DNA of 49,047 bases, taken from positions 142,756 through 191,802 of the forward strand of contig BLXT01006781.1 in the NCBI GenBank assembly GCA_019648995.1, written 5' to 3'. Shown here one piece after another: positions 1 through 14,400 of the stretch. The translations under genes were made by a program, and so were the position numbers. Numbering within the stretch: position 1 is the stretch's first letter; the number at the start of each line of letters is the position of its first letter. Source of the stretch: Plakobranchus ocellatus (lineage: Eukaryota > Mollusca > Gastropoda > Plakobranchidae). The notes under the pieces are model-generated. The model was not told the origin of the DNA. It made no database searches and was given only the letters and a program-made list of their open reading frames with translations.

Positions 1-438
1 CCCTCCCCCCAAAAAAAACTACATAATAACTTATGAAAAATTCAAGGCATGCTTATCGGAGATCATGCTTCTTTTAGAGAAAACATTGCTTCACATAACT
101 GTCGAGGCAAAATCACATAATCCACCTTTAGAACATTTCAGTACACTACAGAGTGTTTTATTATAAAGCTTGAATTGTATGTAGAAAATGTTAAAAAAAA
201 AAGGGGAACTTGCAATATTTATTGTATTCAATCAACACATACCTCTTTCAGAAGTGATAGAGAGGTCTTGGAATCAAAAAAGGCTGCTATTCTTTCTGAA
301 AGAGTTTTCATTGTCTTGGTCTGATTGAGATATATATATATATAAATGTGTATTCTTTTTTTTTTATTAAATCACATAACATTCTAACACTTAACAATCA
401 CTAGTAAAAACCATAAGACAGAGGCAACTACAATTTTT

Positions 439-489
439 GGGTTATATATTTGCCGACACAAGGGTTTAGAGCACTTAGCAATCACTGGG
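439..489 (+). mobile_element. Short LINE reverse-transcriptase fragment
   Basis: In frame this reads about [13 protein letters not shown]. It matches, on the opposite strand, the sequence at about 24315-24364 with about 35 of 38 aligned bases identical in the core. It is the same stretch of a non-LTR reverse transcriptase C-terminal region, here only about 50 bp. A decayed scrap, with no function expected. Confidence 0.55.
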
Positions 490-1024
490 AATTGTAGACA
501 AATTAGATAGGTAGACAGAAAATAACCTTTGTTGAAAGTCATAAGTCATGGCAATAGGTTTAAGGTAGGAACACAATTTATGAGGTTAACTGAGAATATG
601 TTTCAATGGAGAAACATAATCGCCAAGTCTGTTCCAGACAAGGCATCTAAAGAAGAAAAACATTCTAAACTGAAGTTCTCTGATGGGGATATAGATAGAT
701 AGGTAAAGAGAGAGCAAACAAACAAGTCTCTATATAATAGTCCAGTGACCGCCCAAACAACCATCTTATCCTTCACAGTAATTTTTTTTCTGCCTTTCAC
801 AAATGCCACTGCTTGGGGCAGTGGCCAGATTATTATAGTAAGGATGCGAAGGTTGATTCACGACGGAATGTCGCGACAATTCTCTAGGCCTATGCTGGCT
901 CACCCACTGCTTGTGACAACATCGAGTTTTGGAAGTAATCGGGTGCCGAGTTTTAAGAGTAATTGGGTTTGACTGCAGTTGGGGCAATGACCGGATTTAG
1001 CCTGTAGTGCCACTTGTAATCAAT

Positions 1025-1530
1025 TCTTATCTAGATACAGGCTATAGTAGATCTGCAGGTAAAAGTGCATTTTAGGTGAGTAAATTATTGGATTCAAATG
1101 TTAAATTTATGCATTAAACCATGCATTAATCTTGGTCTAGATGTGATTTACATTTTATTTTAAGTCACGTCTAGATCGATTTTAAAGTTACAGTCGGAGG
1201 AGTTTAGCTATAATGCATATCTAGATAGAGTAGGCCTACAAGAAAATAATTTTCATCTAGATCTAGCGCTTGCTAGATCTACACTTCATGGAGACAAAGA
1301 TCTAATCTAATTCTAATCTAGATCTGGACCAAGGTCTTGCAATTCTCGTGTGTTGTAACTTTAAAATCGAATTTGGATTTCGGACTTAAAATGTAAATGA
1401 AATCTAGGCCAGGATCAAAGCATGGTTAAAGTGCATAACATTTTATTCTAATAATTTACGCATCTAAAATGCACTTTTTTTTTTTTTTTTTTACTAAACT
1501 CTTGATTTGTATAGATCTAGATCTATCTGC
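1025..1530. repeat. Cluster of CTAGATC / AGATCT motifs
   Basis: About ten copies of TCTAGAT-like words, several joined as CTAGATCTAG (for example at 1254 and 1511), are scattered through 500 bp. The word is largely self-complementary. Further clusters occur at 33950-34148, with isolated copies near 2240, 13907, 46610 and 47605. Confidence 0.7.
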
Positions 1531-1974
1531 ATTTACAAAACTGTAGGCTTCAAACAACTCACTTATAAATTTGCAGATCTAACATGTAAATTTATCGGCA
1601 TGCTTTAAATTGGGTCTAAAATCTACTGCAGAGATTTTTTTTTTTCTTTTTTACAGTCCTTTTATGAAAGTCTGATTTGCATTCGTCTAAAGTGAAGGTT
1701 TCAGACCCAAAATTCGGACAGCATTGTTGAATGTTGGTGAAATGTAAAACCGAAAGTAAGTGTAGAGTAGAAAGGTAGAATTTAAATCTAGCAGTCTTCT
1801 TGTGAATCTCTGTGCTAAAAAAATAAATAATTAAGCCGACGCCCACATGATCATTGCCTGTAACCATCCATACTTCCGTCAACAACACATAAAAGACCTC
1901 ACTCAGGTTTTCATTGTCAAAATATAACATTTATACTTAAACAATCTACACCTAGAGTCCCAACCAACACCACG

Positions 1975-2007
1975 ATGAAATATTTTGTGCTTTATTTTAC
2001 CTTATAA
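1975..2007 (+). other. Possible upstream ORF in the WDR81 leader
   Basis: An ATG at 1975 opens a 10-codon frame ending at TAA (2005-2007), 20 bp before the WDR81 start. If transcription begins further upstream, this would be a leader uORF that could dampen translation. I cannot see the transcription start, so this is conditional. Confidence 0.25.
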
Positions 2008-2026
2008 ACTCCTTGAGGAATGCATA

Positions 2027-2137
2027 ATGTACGACTCGGACACTTCGCCTGAGGAAACAGCAAAGAAGATATGCGGTGTCTTGAAGATACCGCGCAAGAG
2101 CTGTCAACAATTGTCACCTGATCGAACAGTTTGTTTA
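2027..2137 (+). CDS. WDR81: WDR81 exon 1 (aa 1-37), start codon
   Basis: The peptide begins [14 protein letters not shown] and ends [11 protein letters not shown]. It corresponds to the vertebrate stretch ending QLAPxxxxxHVVALV. The donor is GTAAGA at 2138, phase 0. Read without splicing the frame runs to TAG at 2171, so this exon is only meaningful joined to 4308. The real 5' end of the transcript is not visible. Confidence 0.8.
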
Positions 2138-5100
2138 GTAAGAGATCATTTTACTCTGGCTCTAGTTAAATAGTGAAATAATTGATAGTTGGTGCAGAGT
2201 TTACAGAATTATTGATAAGCTGCGATTTAAAATCAAGCATCTCTAGATCTAGACCTAGTCTTGCCTTGCGTTAGAGTGATTTAACTTTTAAATTTAAATT
2301 AAATTTAAGCAGCAGTATTAAAATGTATTGTAGATACGTAGGCTACCATGGAAGCAATAGTACCAGGCCTGAGTAGTAAGGTACTAGTAGGGAGTAGATT
2401 ATTAGCAGCACAAGTAGATCTACCTGTGCCGTGCAGAATCAAACACTGCGGCTTCACTCCCTCAGTCCTTCAATTTACTCCATAGTATGCAATTTTATAC
2501 ATAGGCCTTATTAATATTTTGATGATATCACAACAGCCTTGACTTTATACATCTAGGAGGAGCTTCATCTCATTATATATTACGTCGCTTTTTCCCACTC
2601 TCAAACGTTTGCTTCAAATAAATATAAAATCTACATTTCTTTTTTGCTCCAAAAGCTGCCTCCATGTGATCAATTAATGTATAGTTTATCAGGATCTCTG
2701 GATTTTCCTGTTTCCAACTTGACCTAGAATAGATATTCAGTTAAATATCATCTTTTGATCATAGGTCACAGATTTGCTCTTAGTGCCTAATCTTAATGGG
2801 TTCTACTGTAGTACTACATTACTAATAGCAGCAGTTGCAGCTGCAGAGGTAATAATGTTAAAAGATGTCATTGTCATTTGAAAATTGTAATGTAATATTT
2901 TTTTCTAAACTGTAACATAATGAGATAGAGCAAGCAGGCGTCAGGTGCGTACACTGTTAAAAATAAGCCAAGCAATGACAATTCAATGAGTGACATATAA
3001 GTACATATGCACCCCAATCTTCTCATATATTCATCCAACAAAACAGCTTTTTTTTTTCTTTTTTTAATATATGGCCTTTACTTGAGCTTTTCATTAGTTT
3101 AAAAGGTGTTGTTGGCTAATATCTCTGTTCACTTCAGTTTATTTCTCTTTTAGTTAAGCCCAGGTGTCACTCTCAGGTTATATTTTCTTTAACCCTCCAG
3201 TCCTCAGACAGGCACTGTAATGGCATTTTCTCTGGCCTGAGTGGATCACAGGTTTCTGTGAATGAGAAATGTCATTTTTTGTACATTTTTGTTAAGTTCT
3301 AATTTTTTAGTTGACAGAAAAATACATTTGTTATGTAAGTGTTTATCAGATATTGCACTTCATACCATACTTAGGACAGATAAATTTGGTTGAACGCTAT
3401 CTAAAAAAAGCCTGAATATAAAGAGGGGCAGGTCTTTGTGTGAGGCAAATTCACAAACTTTCTTGCTTTTCATTCTAATCTTTAAAAGTTTTACTACTCA
3501 GAAATTGTAAAAACAGTGAAATTTAATGTTTAAAAAAAAAATAGTTATGTTCAAAACATGGTAGTCCTCATAAGTTTGTCTCACACCCAGACCTGCTCTC
3601 TTTACATTCATTCTAATATCTAATAGTTTTCAATAAAACTAACTTTTTCAAACTATGGTATGGAGGGCACTGTCTGACTGATTTATGTACCTAATCTTTT
3701 TTATTCTATCTAGCTTGATTAATAAAATACTGCTATAATTGTTGATTTTTTTTTTAATGGTTGTTGGGCATTGCTTTATGGCATTTGTTTAAAGGTCCAC
3801 TGCCTATGGTTTGTCATATTTTTCTTGTAAACTTTTCATAGCAACATAAAATTGAAAATTTCAGCTTTATTTGTATATGTCAAGTGTGTGAATCTGATGA
3901 CAGAGTGATGAGATACTAAAAAAAATTGAAACTTTATAAAACTGTACCAAAAACATGAAATTTCTTAGTGACCAATATCTGATGTGCAGTCGAGCATTAG
4001 GGAAATAAATTAGAATTGCTGCAAAATAGATATTAACACTGAATTCTGGAACTTGATATGAGCAATTATAGAGCAGAGCTTCAAGCTAAAATCCTAATTT
4101 GAAGATGAAGTTAAGGAACATAGGTATACCAAACCCAACTAATGACTTAGCCGATCTATTCTCTTTTTTGCAAAATGGTGCTTCTTTTTGTGGCATTTAC
4201 ATTCAGAACTTATTTAATTTTTAAGGTATTTTTTATGTTCTAATCGCTTGTCATTTATGCATACATTTTTTCCTTTTTTTTGTTTTTGTTTTATGTTGTT
4301 TTTTTAGGTGAACAATGACTGGCTTAAATCTCTGCACAGAGGACACATTACCTCTTTATCGGGTTTTGATACACTTGAAGCATGCTCAGTGGAGAAGTTT
4401 TTATCTCGATCATGCGAAGACATACCTAGCCCCTGGATTAGAATATCAGTTAAGGCTGTGCCCAAGTCAGATGAAAAATATGAAGGGTAAGTTAAAAAGA
4501 AAAGGGGGAAAATTTCCTGATCATATATCTTGAGAATCTTGAGATCTGTCCATAGAGTCAAATGCAAAGAATGAAAAGTTTGAGGAAAAAAAATTTTAAT
4601 TTGTTTGTAAGTGTGGTTTTTTTATCTTTTTTTTTTCATTTGAAAATTAACCATAATTGAGTTATATATTGTCATGTACCACCTAACAGCAGACAACATC
4701 CATCCATAGAGTCAAATGAAAAGAATTAGGATAAATTTAGTATATATATATATATTTGTGTAGCACTCTGTAAATAGTTTTAAATCATCTTCAGCTGAAC
4801 TCAAAGCATCTTTCAACCAAATTTACTGTCTAGCTCAGGTTGAGAGAAAATTAAAATGTAAATTGTGCTTTACATAGATTCAAGTTGGTAAGTTTGTGTA
4901 TTCTTTGGCTACTTGTGTGTGTGTATATGTGTTTAAAAAAGTTGTGTTGTTGTTGCAGTTTACAAGTTTTTCATACATTCATAAGTACGATTTGCTCTAA
5001 ATCTGCTTTGAGGATTGAAGTGAGTATATTTGTAAAAAATTTACATAGATTTTTTTATCTTACACACGTACACAAGTACCCAAAGAATACACAAATATAC

Positions 5101-8100
5101 AAACTTGTATCAATGTAAAGTACAATTTACATACATATTTTTTTTTAACTTTTACGTAATTTTTTGGAGGGGTCCTGAAATTTATTTTTATTTCTTTTTT
5201 ACAAATTCAGGTTACCAGGTGCTTACTTGCAGAAGCAGTGGGCTTGTGGAAGTCTGTATGAGTTTATGTCACATGTATGCAAGGAAAACTTAACCAACTT
5301 ATGGATACAAGCCCATAACACTCTCACAAATACCAAGATAAATCATGGGTTTCATGATGAAACATTGTCAGTAAGTCTCTTCACTCACAAAGGTATAGAA
5401 AAAAATAGGAAATTTTATTTAGCTTAGAAAGCAAAGAGCAAAAGAACATGTAAACATGGTCATCAAAAATGGTATATTTTATGACTTAGTTTACATAAGT
5501 GCACTGATAAAAGATCTTGGATTTTTTTTTGTAATTTAAAAGAAAACTGCCTGGAGAGAAAAAATTGAAACAAAGAGAAGTATGAAATAGAAGATTAATG
5601 ATATACCAGATAAAAAAAGAAGCAATTTGTAAGTATTAATGTCAAAGAGAGGAAAAATTTATAGTTTGTAAGTCTATTTAATGTTAAGCTCATAAGACTT
5701 GCTCTCTTTTCTTATTTTGAAATTCTGCAATTTTGTTAAAAATCCTAGTTTGAATTTACTGGGTTAGCTTGTTCACTTTACAATTTTTTGATTCCATTTT
5801 TCAGGCTCTTATCAATGAAGAAAAAATATAAATTGGTGTTTTCTTTTTAAACACTTAGGAAATCTTTCCATAGAAGTATGAATACATTATAAACCAAAAA
5901 CAGTTAAATAGTATATATGTATATTTATATGTATGTATGTGTGAAATCTCTATGTATATATATATGTATATATGTTTGCATACATGTATTTATAATTGTA
6001 TAATGTTTTGTAAAACGGGAATAATCATCATTTTTATGTTCAAAGGTCTATTACTAGCCTTATTTAAAAAAAAATTGAACTCTTCAATGCATAAATCTTG
6101 AGTTTGTGAGTAAAATGGCATACAAATTGATGTTTTATTCTTTAAAAATCAATTTTAGATGCATCCAAACAACTTCCAAGCATTACCATGATGACTAAAA
6201 ATAATGGTTGCCAACCAACACTTTAAATTCATTCCCCACAAAGTAAAGAGACACAGACCAAGATACGTCACTGATACTCATTTGCCCTGTTCCTCATTGT
6301 AAATGGTGTTTTTTTTTCTCCAAAACAAAAAAAAAAGGTGAAATAGTTTAGGGGTCCACCTTTTGTCAAGTGTTCATAATTTTAGACTTGAAAATTTCAC
6401 CTATTTAATTTGCAAATTTCCTGAATGTTGAATTTGCATGACCTGAGACATTAGTAAATGCCTCTTCAATTTTTATATTTGGCAAAAGCAAAAGAAATGA
6501 AATGATCAAATGGTTATACCTTAATATAATTTTTTTTTCTTTTTTGTTTAGTTCACAGATCTTGTAAGGAAATATCTGTGCAGGCTTAACCCTGGGGTCT
6601 ACATCAAACTGGCTGTTATAGATGCTGAGCAGCAAAACCACACACACTCTGACATATGTGGCAACAGTGTAATAGATAGAGATGAGAAATTTTCTCCTGG
6701 GAGCAATAACAATGGGACATCTTTTGGCCGCACAGCCAGTTTTTACACAACAGCTGATGCCAGCATGTGTCATGGACTTGTGCCAATTGACGTTGTCATT
6801 GAGACAGAGGAGTATTTCATTCTTGTGCAACCCTATTTCTCATTTACTCTCCAGGACTCTGTCATGTTCAGTCCAACCATTTTGAACACCAGCTATGCCA
6901 AATCCCTTTTCATCATTTACCAGCTCCTACATGCTATGCACACTCTGCATAACACAGGTCTCCGAATGGGTGACATAAGGTTGTCAGACATTCTAATGGA
7001 CAAAAATATGTGGCTCCATATAACTAGTCCCAGACTGGGTATCTTGAAAAGCAAAAACACGGACCTGGATAGTCCTGGTGTGGATTCAGCTTCCATGTAT
7101 CTCACAGCCAATTCACTTGAGGGTGTCCAACCACAAAATCCATTATTCTACAATCACAACTTTCTGCAATCTTCTAGGCAGCAGGTATGACAAGATTACT
7201 TCTTGATATTTATATTTTGATACCAGTGAAAAATTAGTTAAATAATCCTTCTTAATCAAGCATTATATTAACAAAGCCCGTTCTAGTTTTCAACATTTAA
7301 ATGTTCCTTACAATAAAAGTCAATTTACAGATTAAGCACTGTGAAGGGAATCATTTGTGACTCTGGTTTATTTTGGATAGTTTCAGAATATATTTATACA
7401 AATGTGTGTGCGAGAGACAGATAGAGAGGAGGAGGAAGAGCCCCATTTACATCCTCAAATTCAATACTTTGCCCCTGAGAGAAGTTTTTCCTGCTGTACA
7501 ATCTTTTAATAATCTTTGAAAAATCAATATTGTCATCAGCCAATTAAAAAGAAGTAATTTTATTATTTCTTTCAATCTCTTTAAATTTTTTTTATATTTA
7601 AAATCAAATTAGTCTTTATTTTCTAATGTTTTTAGATTATTTATTTCACTAGTTTCCTACAAATTAGTCACAATGATCATTAATCAAAACATTATGTTGC
7701 TTGAAAGAAAAGGATGATGACGTTGAACCTTCACTTTTGATGTTGCTTACCTTGGCAATCATTATTTTTCTTGTAAATCTGTTCCGTTTATTTAAAAATT
7801 GTATGAACCTTTTTTGTTATCTTACAATATACACACAAAAAGAAATTTTAAACAAAATGTTTAGGCTCTAAAATTCATGTTGCAGCAACACAAACGACGT
7901 AAATTATTACCTTTTCCTAGCTATGGATGAAAAGTTATTTTTTCTTTTACCATGAACTGGTATAAATAAACCTAATAATTAGAAAGATTACCAAACAATA
8001 GAATATGTTTCTTATAACAATTTTAAATATAATCTTTTCAGATTATCTGTAATGTCTATTTATTTTTGCTACTTGGAGAGATTTTGAGCAATATGTGTTA

Positions 8101-8424
8101 ATTTTAAAGGATAAAAATGCTGTGCAGAGCTTAGAACCATGGGCGCTAAAAAAATTTCATTTTTTTTTTTTAATGAATGAGCAAAAATTGTGTCTTTTTA
8201 TGATGCTATAAAAGTTGTATCATCAAGCAAATAGAAAAAAAAAATGAAGTGCAAAGTGGGCTGGTTTTTTACCAGTGCTTATAACCAAGAAATATCTATT
8301 ACCAGCCAGATTATTTTAGATGAATTTAAGCGGTGATATGCAGATTTCAGTGGGAAAATGGGAGTAAATTCACAATTAAAATCCATCCAGAATGTTACTT
8401 TCTTTTCTTTTTAACAAAAACATA

Positions 8425-8462
<38 letters not shown>

Positions 8463-11400
8463 TATATATATATAGTAGTAGTGAGTTCAAATCTTTGGTA
8501 ACAGTGAAAGCATTATGTTGATACTATGCATTAAAGTTAATGCACAATAATTTATGGAAGGAAAATAATGGTAGATCACATGCATTCTTTAATGTCTTAG
8601 TTAACAAATAATTAGATCAACATACCTACTATTTATCATTGTGTGGATCTACTGTACGGACAAACTATAAGGAATAGTGATTATTAATAACAATATTTAT
8701 ATATCAGCACACTCAAAGAAAGTTTTGTCATTGTTGTAGTTTTTGCTGTTGCTACACCTCAAAAGCACTTTTGGTATCGCTTAATTGCTGAATTGTGCGT
8801 CTTTTTGGATCATGAATTAAAAAATAAAACAAAACAAAAAAACTTAAATTTAAAAAATTATGTTTTTATAACTATTTTGTTTTATACTGGGGATATATTT
8901 TGTTTCCTTTTAGGTCAGAGGTGACCTAACAAACAACGAACTACTTCTACATGCAGCATCAGAGTTTATGAAAGCCGGGCGTTTTAAAAACTATGAAATC
9001 TCAATGTTGGACCAAATTGTCACGGCCTGGGTCCACCGAGACATCAACAATTTTCAGTATTTGATGATCCTGAATCATTTAGCTGGTCGCAAAATGGGTG
9101 ACCCAAATAACCATCCAGTTCTTCCTTGGGTCCTAGACTTCTCTGCTCCAGATTCTGGCTATCGTGATTTATCTAAATCCAAGTTTAGACTAAATAAAGG
9201 AGACGGACAATTGGAATTTACATATTCTGGCATGTCTGAGGCAGCAGGTGGAGGTGGCCATATCTCTCATCATGTATCAGACATCTTATCTGATATCACA
9301 TATTATGTTTATAAAGCCAGACGCACACCAAAATCTCTTCTCTGTGCCCATGTGAGATCAAACTGGGTACCCCATGAGTATCCTCTCAGTATGCAGAGGC
9401 TCCAAGAGTGGACTCCAGATGAATGTATTCCTGAGTTTTTCATAGACCCTACTATCTTTAACTCTATCCACGAAGATCTCCCAGATCTTGAAATCCCACC
9501 ATGGAGCAAAAACTCTGTGGATTTTATTGTCCAGCACCTCGCAGCTTTAGAAAGTGACTATGTTTCAAAACATCTTCATCACTGGATAGATCTTACATTT
9601 GGGTGCAAGGTAAATCATTTCTTGTCAAATATTTTATTTTACGGTTCATTGTTGTAATTATTGTTTTTCAATTTTCAGAATGAGCTTAATTGGAATTGTG
9701 TCTAGTGTGTTATTTTATAAATTTCACAAAGGTAATTTAACTCTCAATGATTTCAAGTAAGAAATTTTCATCTTATATGATAGATTGGCATATATTGATG
9801 TTTCAGCATGTTCTCATACAATAATTTGATTGAGGGATCTTAATTCATGCCTTTTTTTTAAAGCTTAGTGGGGCAGAAGCAATCAAGGCTAAGAATGTTC
9901 ATCTTCACTTGGTGGACAATCACACATATCTGACTAGCCATGGCATTGTGCAGCTCTTCCAGCAACCCCACCCTCCGCGTCTAACTCTCCCCCATGGACA
10001 ACATGTCTGGGGCCATGGCCCAGCTAGATTGCCAAAAGTTACTCGTGGCGTCTTACACTTCCAGGTGAGACCAGTGAAGTGACTGGATATGATATATCTC
10101 TACCTTACTATACAAAAGGAATAATTTTGTTTAAAATATGCCCGTTGTATTGTTTAAAGAGGAAAAAACAATAAAGTTTATGTCTTAGCCTAAGCTACTT
10201 ATAAAGCAGAGCGTAATTATCCAATTCTTCTTTAAACGTCTATATATAGATACTTCATGTAACTGATAAAAAAAAAAACCGTAAAATAAATCTTGATTCT
10301 ACCTACAGCTTCAAACTCCTGGATTCCCAGAGTCTTACATGGGCCCCCAAGTAGGAGAAATTAGGTGAGTTAAGACTTTAAAATAATTTTCTTCATAGTG
10401 AAATCCAATCAAGCATAAAACCACCCATAATGGCCTTTACTTTCTGTAATTTACTTTGCATCTCACTTTCATGTCCTTAGTTTTTTCATTCTTTTTTAGG
10501 TTATGATGGACAACTATTATAATATTTTTTGTATTTTTTAATCCTTTAAATATATATGAATATATATACCAGTACAGGATGTCATCCTCTTAATGGTTAT
10601 TGTTCACTTTGATTTAGGCTGACTTTTTCTGTTGCATCAAAATTCCTATTTTTCCTTTCATAGTGCTGACAGTTCAGAGGCTGAGCAAGTGCTTCATGCG
10701 AACATTCACATGCCAAGAACCTACAATCCTTTAGAAGACTTGGAGAGATGTGAGGCTCTCCTTGGATTCAAGGGAAAAGTTTTGCATGTGCCGCCAGCAC
10801 CAGTAACAGTAAAGGTAATTTTGGTGATAGTATTTAAAGATAAATGTTCAGGGTGGTAGTGGAGTCCATTTATAATGGCTCATGAAATTTAAGAATACTC
10901 ATCTCCCAAATTGTTTTGAAGGTGATTGGATTAAAAGACTTTGGCTGTAACTAGATAAATAGGGGACCCATATTGCACTAAATTAACCCAATAGGCTGAA
11001 AAACTTGTTAAAAATTTGTCTCGAGCGATGAAGCATGGGCTTCCTATGCCCAGATTAGCAACTCACATATTTTCAGTGTTCCCCCCGCCCCACCATCACC
11101 TTTTCCTCCAAAAAGACAGTGATAACTTTTTGTCATTAAGAAACAGGAAAGAAAAAAAAAACTAATACAAACTATGCACTCATACAATTACTCATTAAAA
11201 TTTTTTATTCCTATAAGCCTTTTTTTCTGATATAGCAGTAATCCTTTTATGAAGGCAATCACTGAAAATAAAACATTCGCTGACTCTCATTATAAATTTA
11301 TTATACTGCTATTGTTTAGCAGTTGTCTTGAGCTCTGCTTTATTGTCTTTCCTAAACTAAGTAAAGGATTATCATTGTCCTAGTAAAGAAACAGTGTAAG

Positions 11401-14400
11401 CTACAGATGTTTGTGGTATCAGTAATGTACAGCAATTCAAGAGACAGCAACATTGTTTTGCATATTTGCAAATATCTATTTTATATTGATACAAATCGCA
11501 CTAATAGTATAATTGTTTTCAAAAGGTTTTGGATTCAAATCCTAGTTGCACTGTTGTTGCATCCTTGGGGAAAGAACTTTACATTTATTTTTCCTTACTC
11601 AATTCTCTCCAAAATGAATGTCTGACATGAAGGGCATTATACTATGTTTGTAGCATGTTGTCTGTAGGTGATTAATTTTGTATGTTGGGGTAAGATTTAC
11701 ACTTTTTTGGAGTGGGCTGAGCATCACAAATATATTATCATAATGATCACTTTTTTTCAAAATATGATTCTGATCCTAAGTAGATTAAGGTATGCCTTCT
11801 TTGAGATAAATGATTTTAAAATTGTCATTGCAGTGAGAAGTTTTTTTTATAATACCAATTAGTTTAGCTCATAAGTTAACCCTCAAGAGGTTTCTAGGTC
11901 TTTTTTTTTTTTACAAGTCTTTTTTTTTTTTTTTTTTTAAATCTTCTTTTCAAGCCTGCTGAACCTATCCAATTTCAAGATGAGGGTGTGGCAGAGGATA
12001 TGGTTACTCTGCTCTGTCTAGTCTGTGAGATGTGCCTGGATTCCCGTTTTCGCATGCAGGATTCCCATCCCACATTGTGGGCTCGGGTCAAAATGATACG
12101 CAGGGCTGCAGCTCCTGATTTTAGTGACATACACAAGTCAGTGGGTTTTTTTTTTTATATTGTTAATGCCTGTAAACAGAATTTTGAGGGGGTTTCTTAA
12201 GTTACTTTTAATTAAATGAAAATTTTAAGATATTTTGACAACTATTCTTTGATATAGACAAAAGTGTGTAAAGAGTGGCAGTTTTGTATTTTGTCAATGC
12301 AAGATTATATTAATGAAGAATACCTGAATTAGTGCCTTTGTAGTATGTTCCTCAGCTTACATGCTACAAAATATTACAGAAGATAATGTTAAAACAATGC
12401 CAGAACCACATTGGTGGTGATGGGGGGAAAATGACTAAATTTTTTAGGTTGCCAATGTTGTATTTTTTTTTTAGAACTGTAGAACTTTAACATCTCATTC
12501 ATAAGATGTGGCTCTTCCATTGCTTTAGTCATTATGGAAATGTTTTTTTTTTTCAGTTTATGTTTTGTATTTACTTAAATGCTTCATTTTAAAATAATTG
12601 CTACTTATCTTTAACTTCCAGACCTTTTCAGAAGTTTGTTATCGACATGTTTAATGCCCTAATTATCGGACATAACAAGAAGTTCAGTTTTTCACCAATA
12701 TTTCCGGATGGGAGCCCACCACCCAACCCTGCTCTGCTCATCCAGACTTATTCCGATCTGATCCCATTCCCACCTTACTTTGGAGATCTGTACAAGTGTC
12801 TAAGCCAGTTGGAGGAAAAGTCCAGGGAGGTTGAAAGGTTAAAGAGGAGCTTGATACCCATGCATGAAAAATTGGTGAAAATGAAACAGTTAGAGAGGGA
12901 AAAGGTGAATTTCATTTATAATTTTGTTTGTTGTTGGTTTTATTTATATTCACATGTTTTAGTTTTAAAATAATTGCTTGCTGAGAACTTCCATATCTTC
13001 ATTATTTTTAAAATACTTATTTTGTCTTGTTTGAGATTTTTCCCCCTTATTTCAACCTTGCAATATTGATCCAAAATGTTGCTTTCTTTTTTTTCCTTTG
13101 AATTATATATATGCATTTTTAATATAATGACTAATTTAAACATTTTTTGTTTTCCACCAGAGATGAAAATCTAAATCAATATTATTTATAAATGAACTAA
13201 ATTTTTATAAAATCTGACTTTGAAAGGAATATTTTACTTGTCTTGGCTTTGTTGACCTTTTCTTTATATTTGTGGATGATTTTGTAAAACTTTGTTTGTC
13301 TGTAAGCTGCAAATAAGTAATTATTTATTCTCGATTTTTTTCTATAACATGCCCTGTGAAACACAGGTTCCTGTCTTGGAAGCATTTTTGTGGAGTCAAC
13401 AGGACTATTTGGGAGCTGAAGGTATGGGCTTGGTATTACCACATATCCAAGAATTATTACGCAATGAGTACACAACAGTGCAAGCTGCTTGGTCCCTCTT
13501 TGATGTGACCACAAAGGAGTTGGGACCTGCTCAGTCCAGTAAGCAATTCTTGCCTGTTCTGACTGCTCTTTTCTCAGGAGAGCTGTCCACAGCCAAACAC
13601 ATCAAGCTTTACCACAGGTAAGATGTGCTGATATTTTACATTACTCTCTTTTATCTCCTCTCTAATACATAAACATCTCCGGAAATTTCTAGCATCCCAA
13701 GCTTATCTGGTCTCTAGGTTACAGTCAAACAAATTTCTTTACACAATGTTTTGGCACTGATGAAAATCTGAACATTTCCAGATCCAAAATAGGTTAACAA
13801 AGCTTAAAATAATAATAGCACTGTTAAACTAAAGTAGGCCTAGCTACGGCTAATTTAGAATTTGACCAAATATTACAAGTAAGCAAGGCTAGATCAATTG
13901 TTCCAAATCTAGATCTAGACTCATTTCACAACACCCCAAATTTGTCACAGAACTCTTAAAGTTCTGACTTTTACATCTATCTATCAAAGATGAAATTGTA
14001 CGAAAGCCAATGTTACATGACTTGGCTTGCAAAAGACTAATCAGCTATCAGTAATTTTAGTTTTATCAATGTTTATTTAGCAAGCTTATGTTTTCAAGCA
14101 CATAACCTTTTAATAAAAAAAAATACATGCTGACAAAGTTGAACAAAGTTGAATAGTTATGAAAACTTAAACTTTCAAATATGTTTTCCTTTTAGGTTGT
14201 GCACGCTGTTAAGAATAAAATAAGAGGAATAAAGATGAATATGGCAAGTAAAATTATTTAAAATAGTGGAACTAGAAAATGAGGAATATTTTTTTCATTT
14301 GATTTCTTTTATTAAAACAATTTATGCAGTGATAGGGCAATTGCCTGAACACATTAATGCCTTGTGAGAAACCACCTTTTCAATTCTCAGTCCAAAGCTA

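Larger units (their letters stand above)
1..2026. other. Upstream region: repeats, no supported gene
   Basis: AT-rich DNA with T and A runs, a TA-dinucleotide run near 334-345, a LINE scrap (439-489) and many CTAGATC motifs from about 1025 to 1530. A somewhat more GC-rich patch lies at 800-1010. The WDR81 promoter should be somewhere here, but I see no convincing TATA box or initiator to name. Confidence 0.6.

Noticed and set aside
745-972. Overlapping ORFs on both strands in the GC-richer patch at 745-987
   Set aside because: Neither reads like a known protein or repeat, and neither has splice signals connecting to WDR81.
1616-1930. 104-codon minus-strand ORF
   Set aside because: Low-complexity Lys end from a T run and no recognisable motif; chance in AT-rich DNA.
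4315-4533. 72-codon ORF starting at ATG 4315
   Set aside because: It overlaps WDR81 exon 2 in another frame. The frame at 4308 matches vertebrate WDR81 and fits the splice phases.
8333-8521. ORF with IYIYIYIY
   Set aside because: Translation of the (TA)n microsatellite.
12137-12140. Alternative exon 9 donor GTGGGT at 12141
   Set aside because: It would leave phase 0 while exon 10 needs two carried bases. GTCAGT at 12137 fits.
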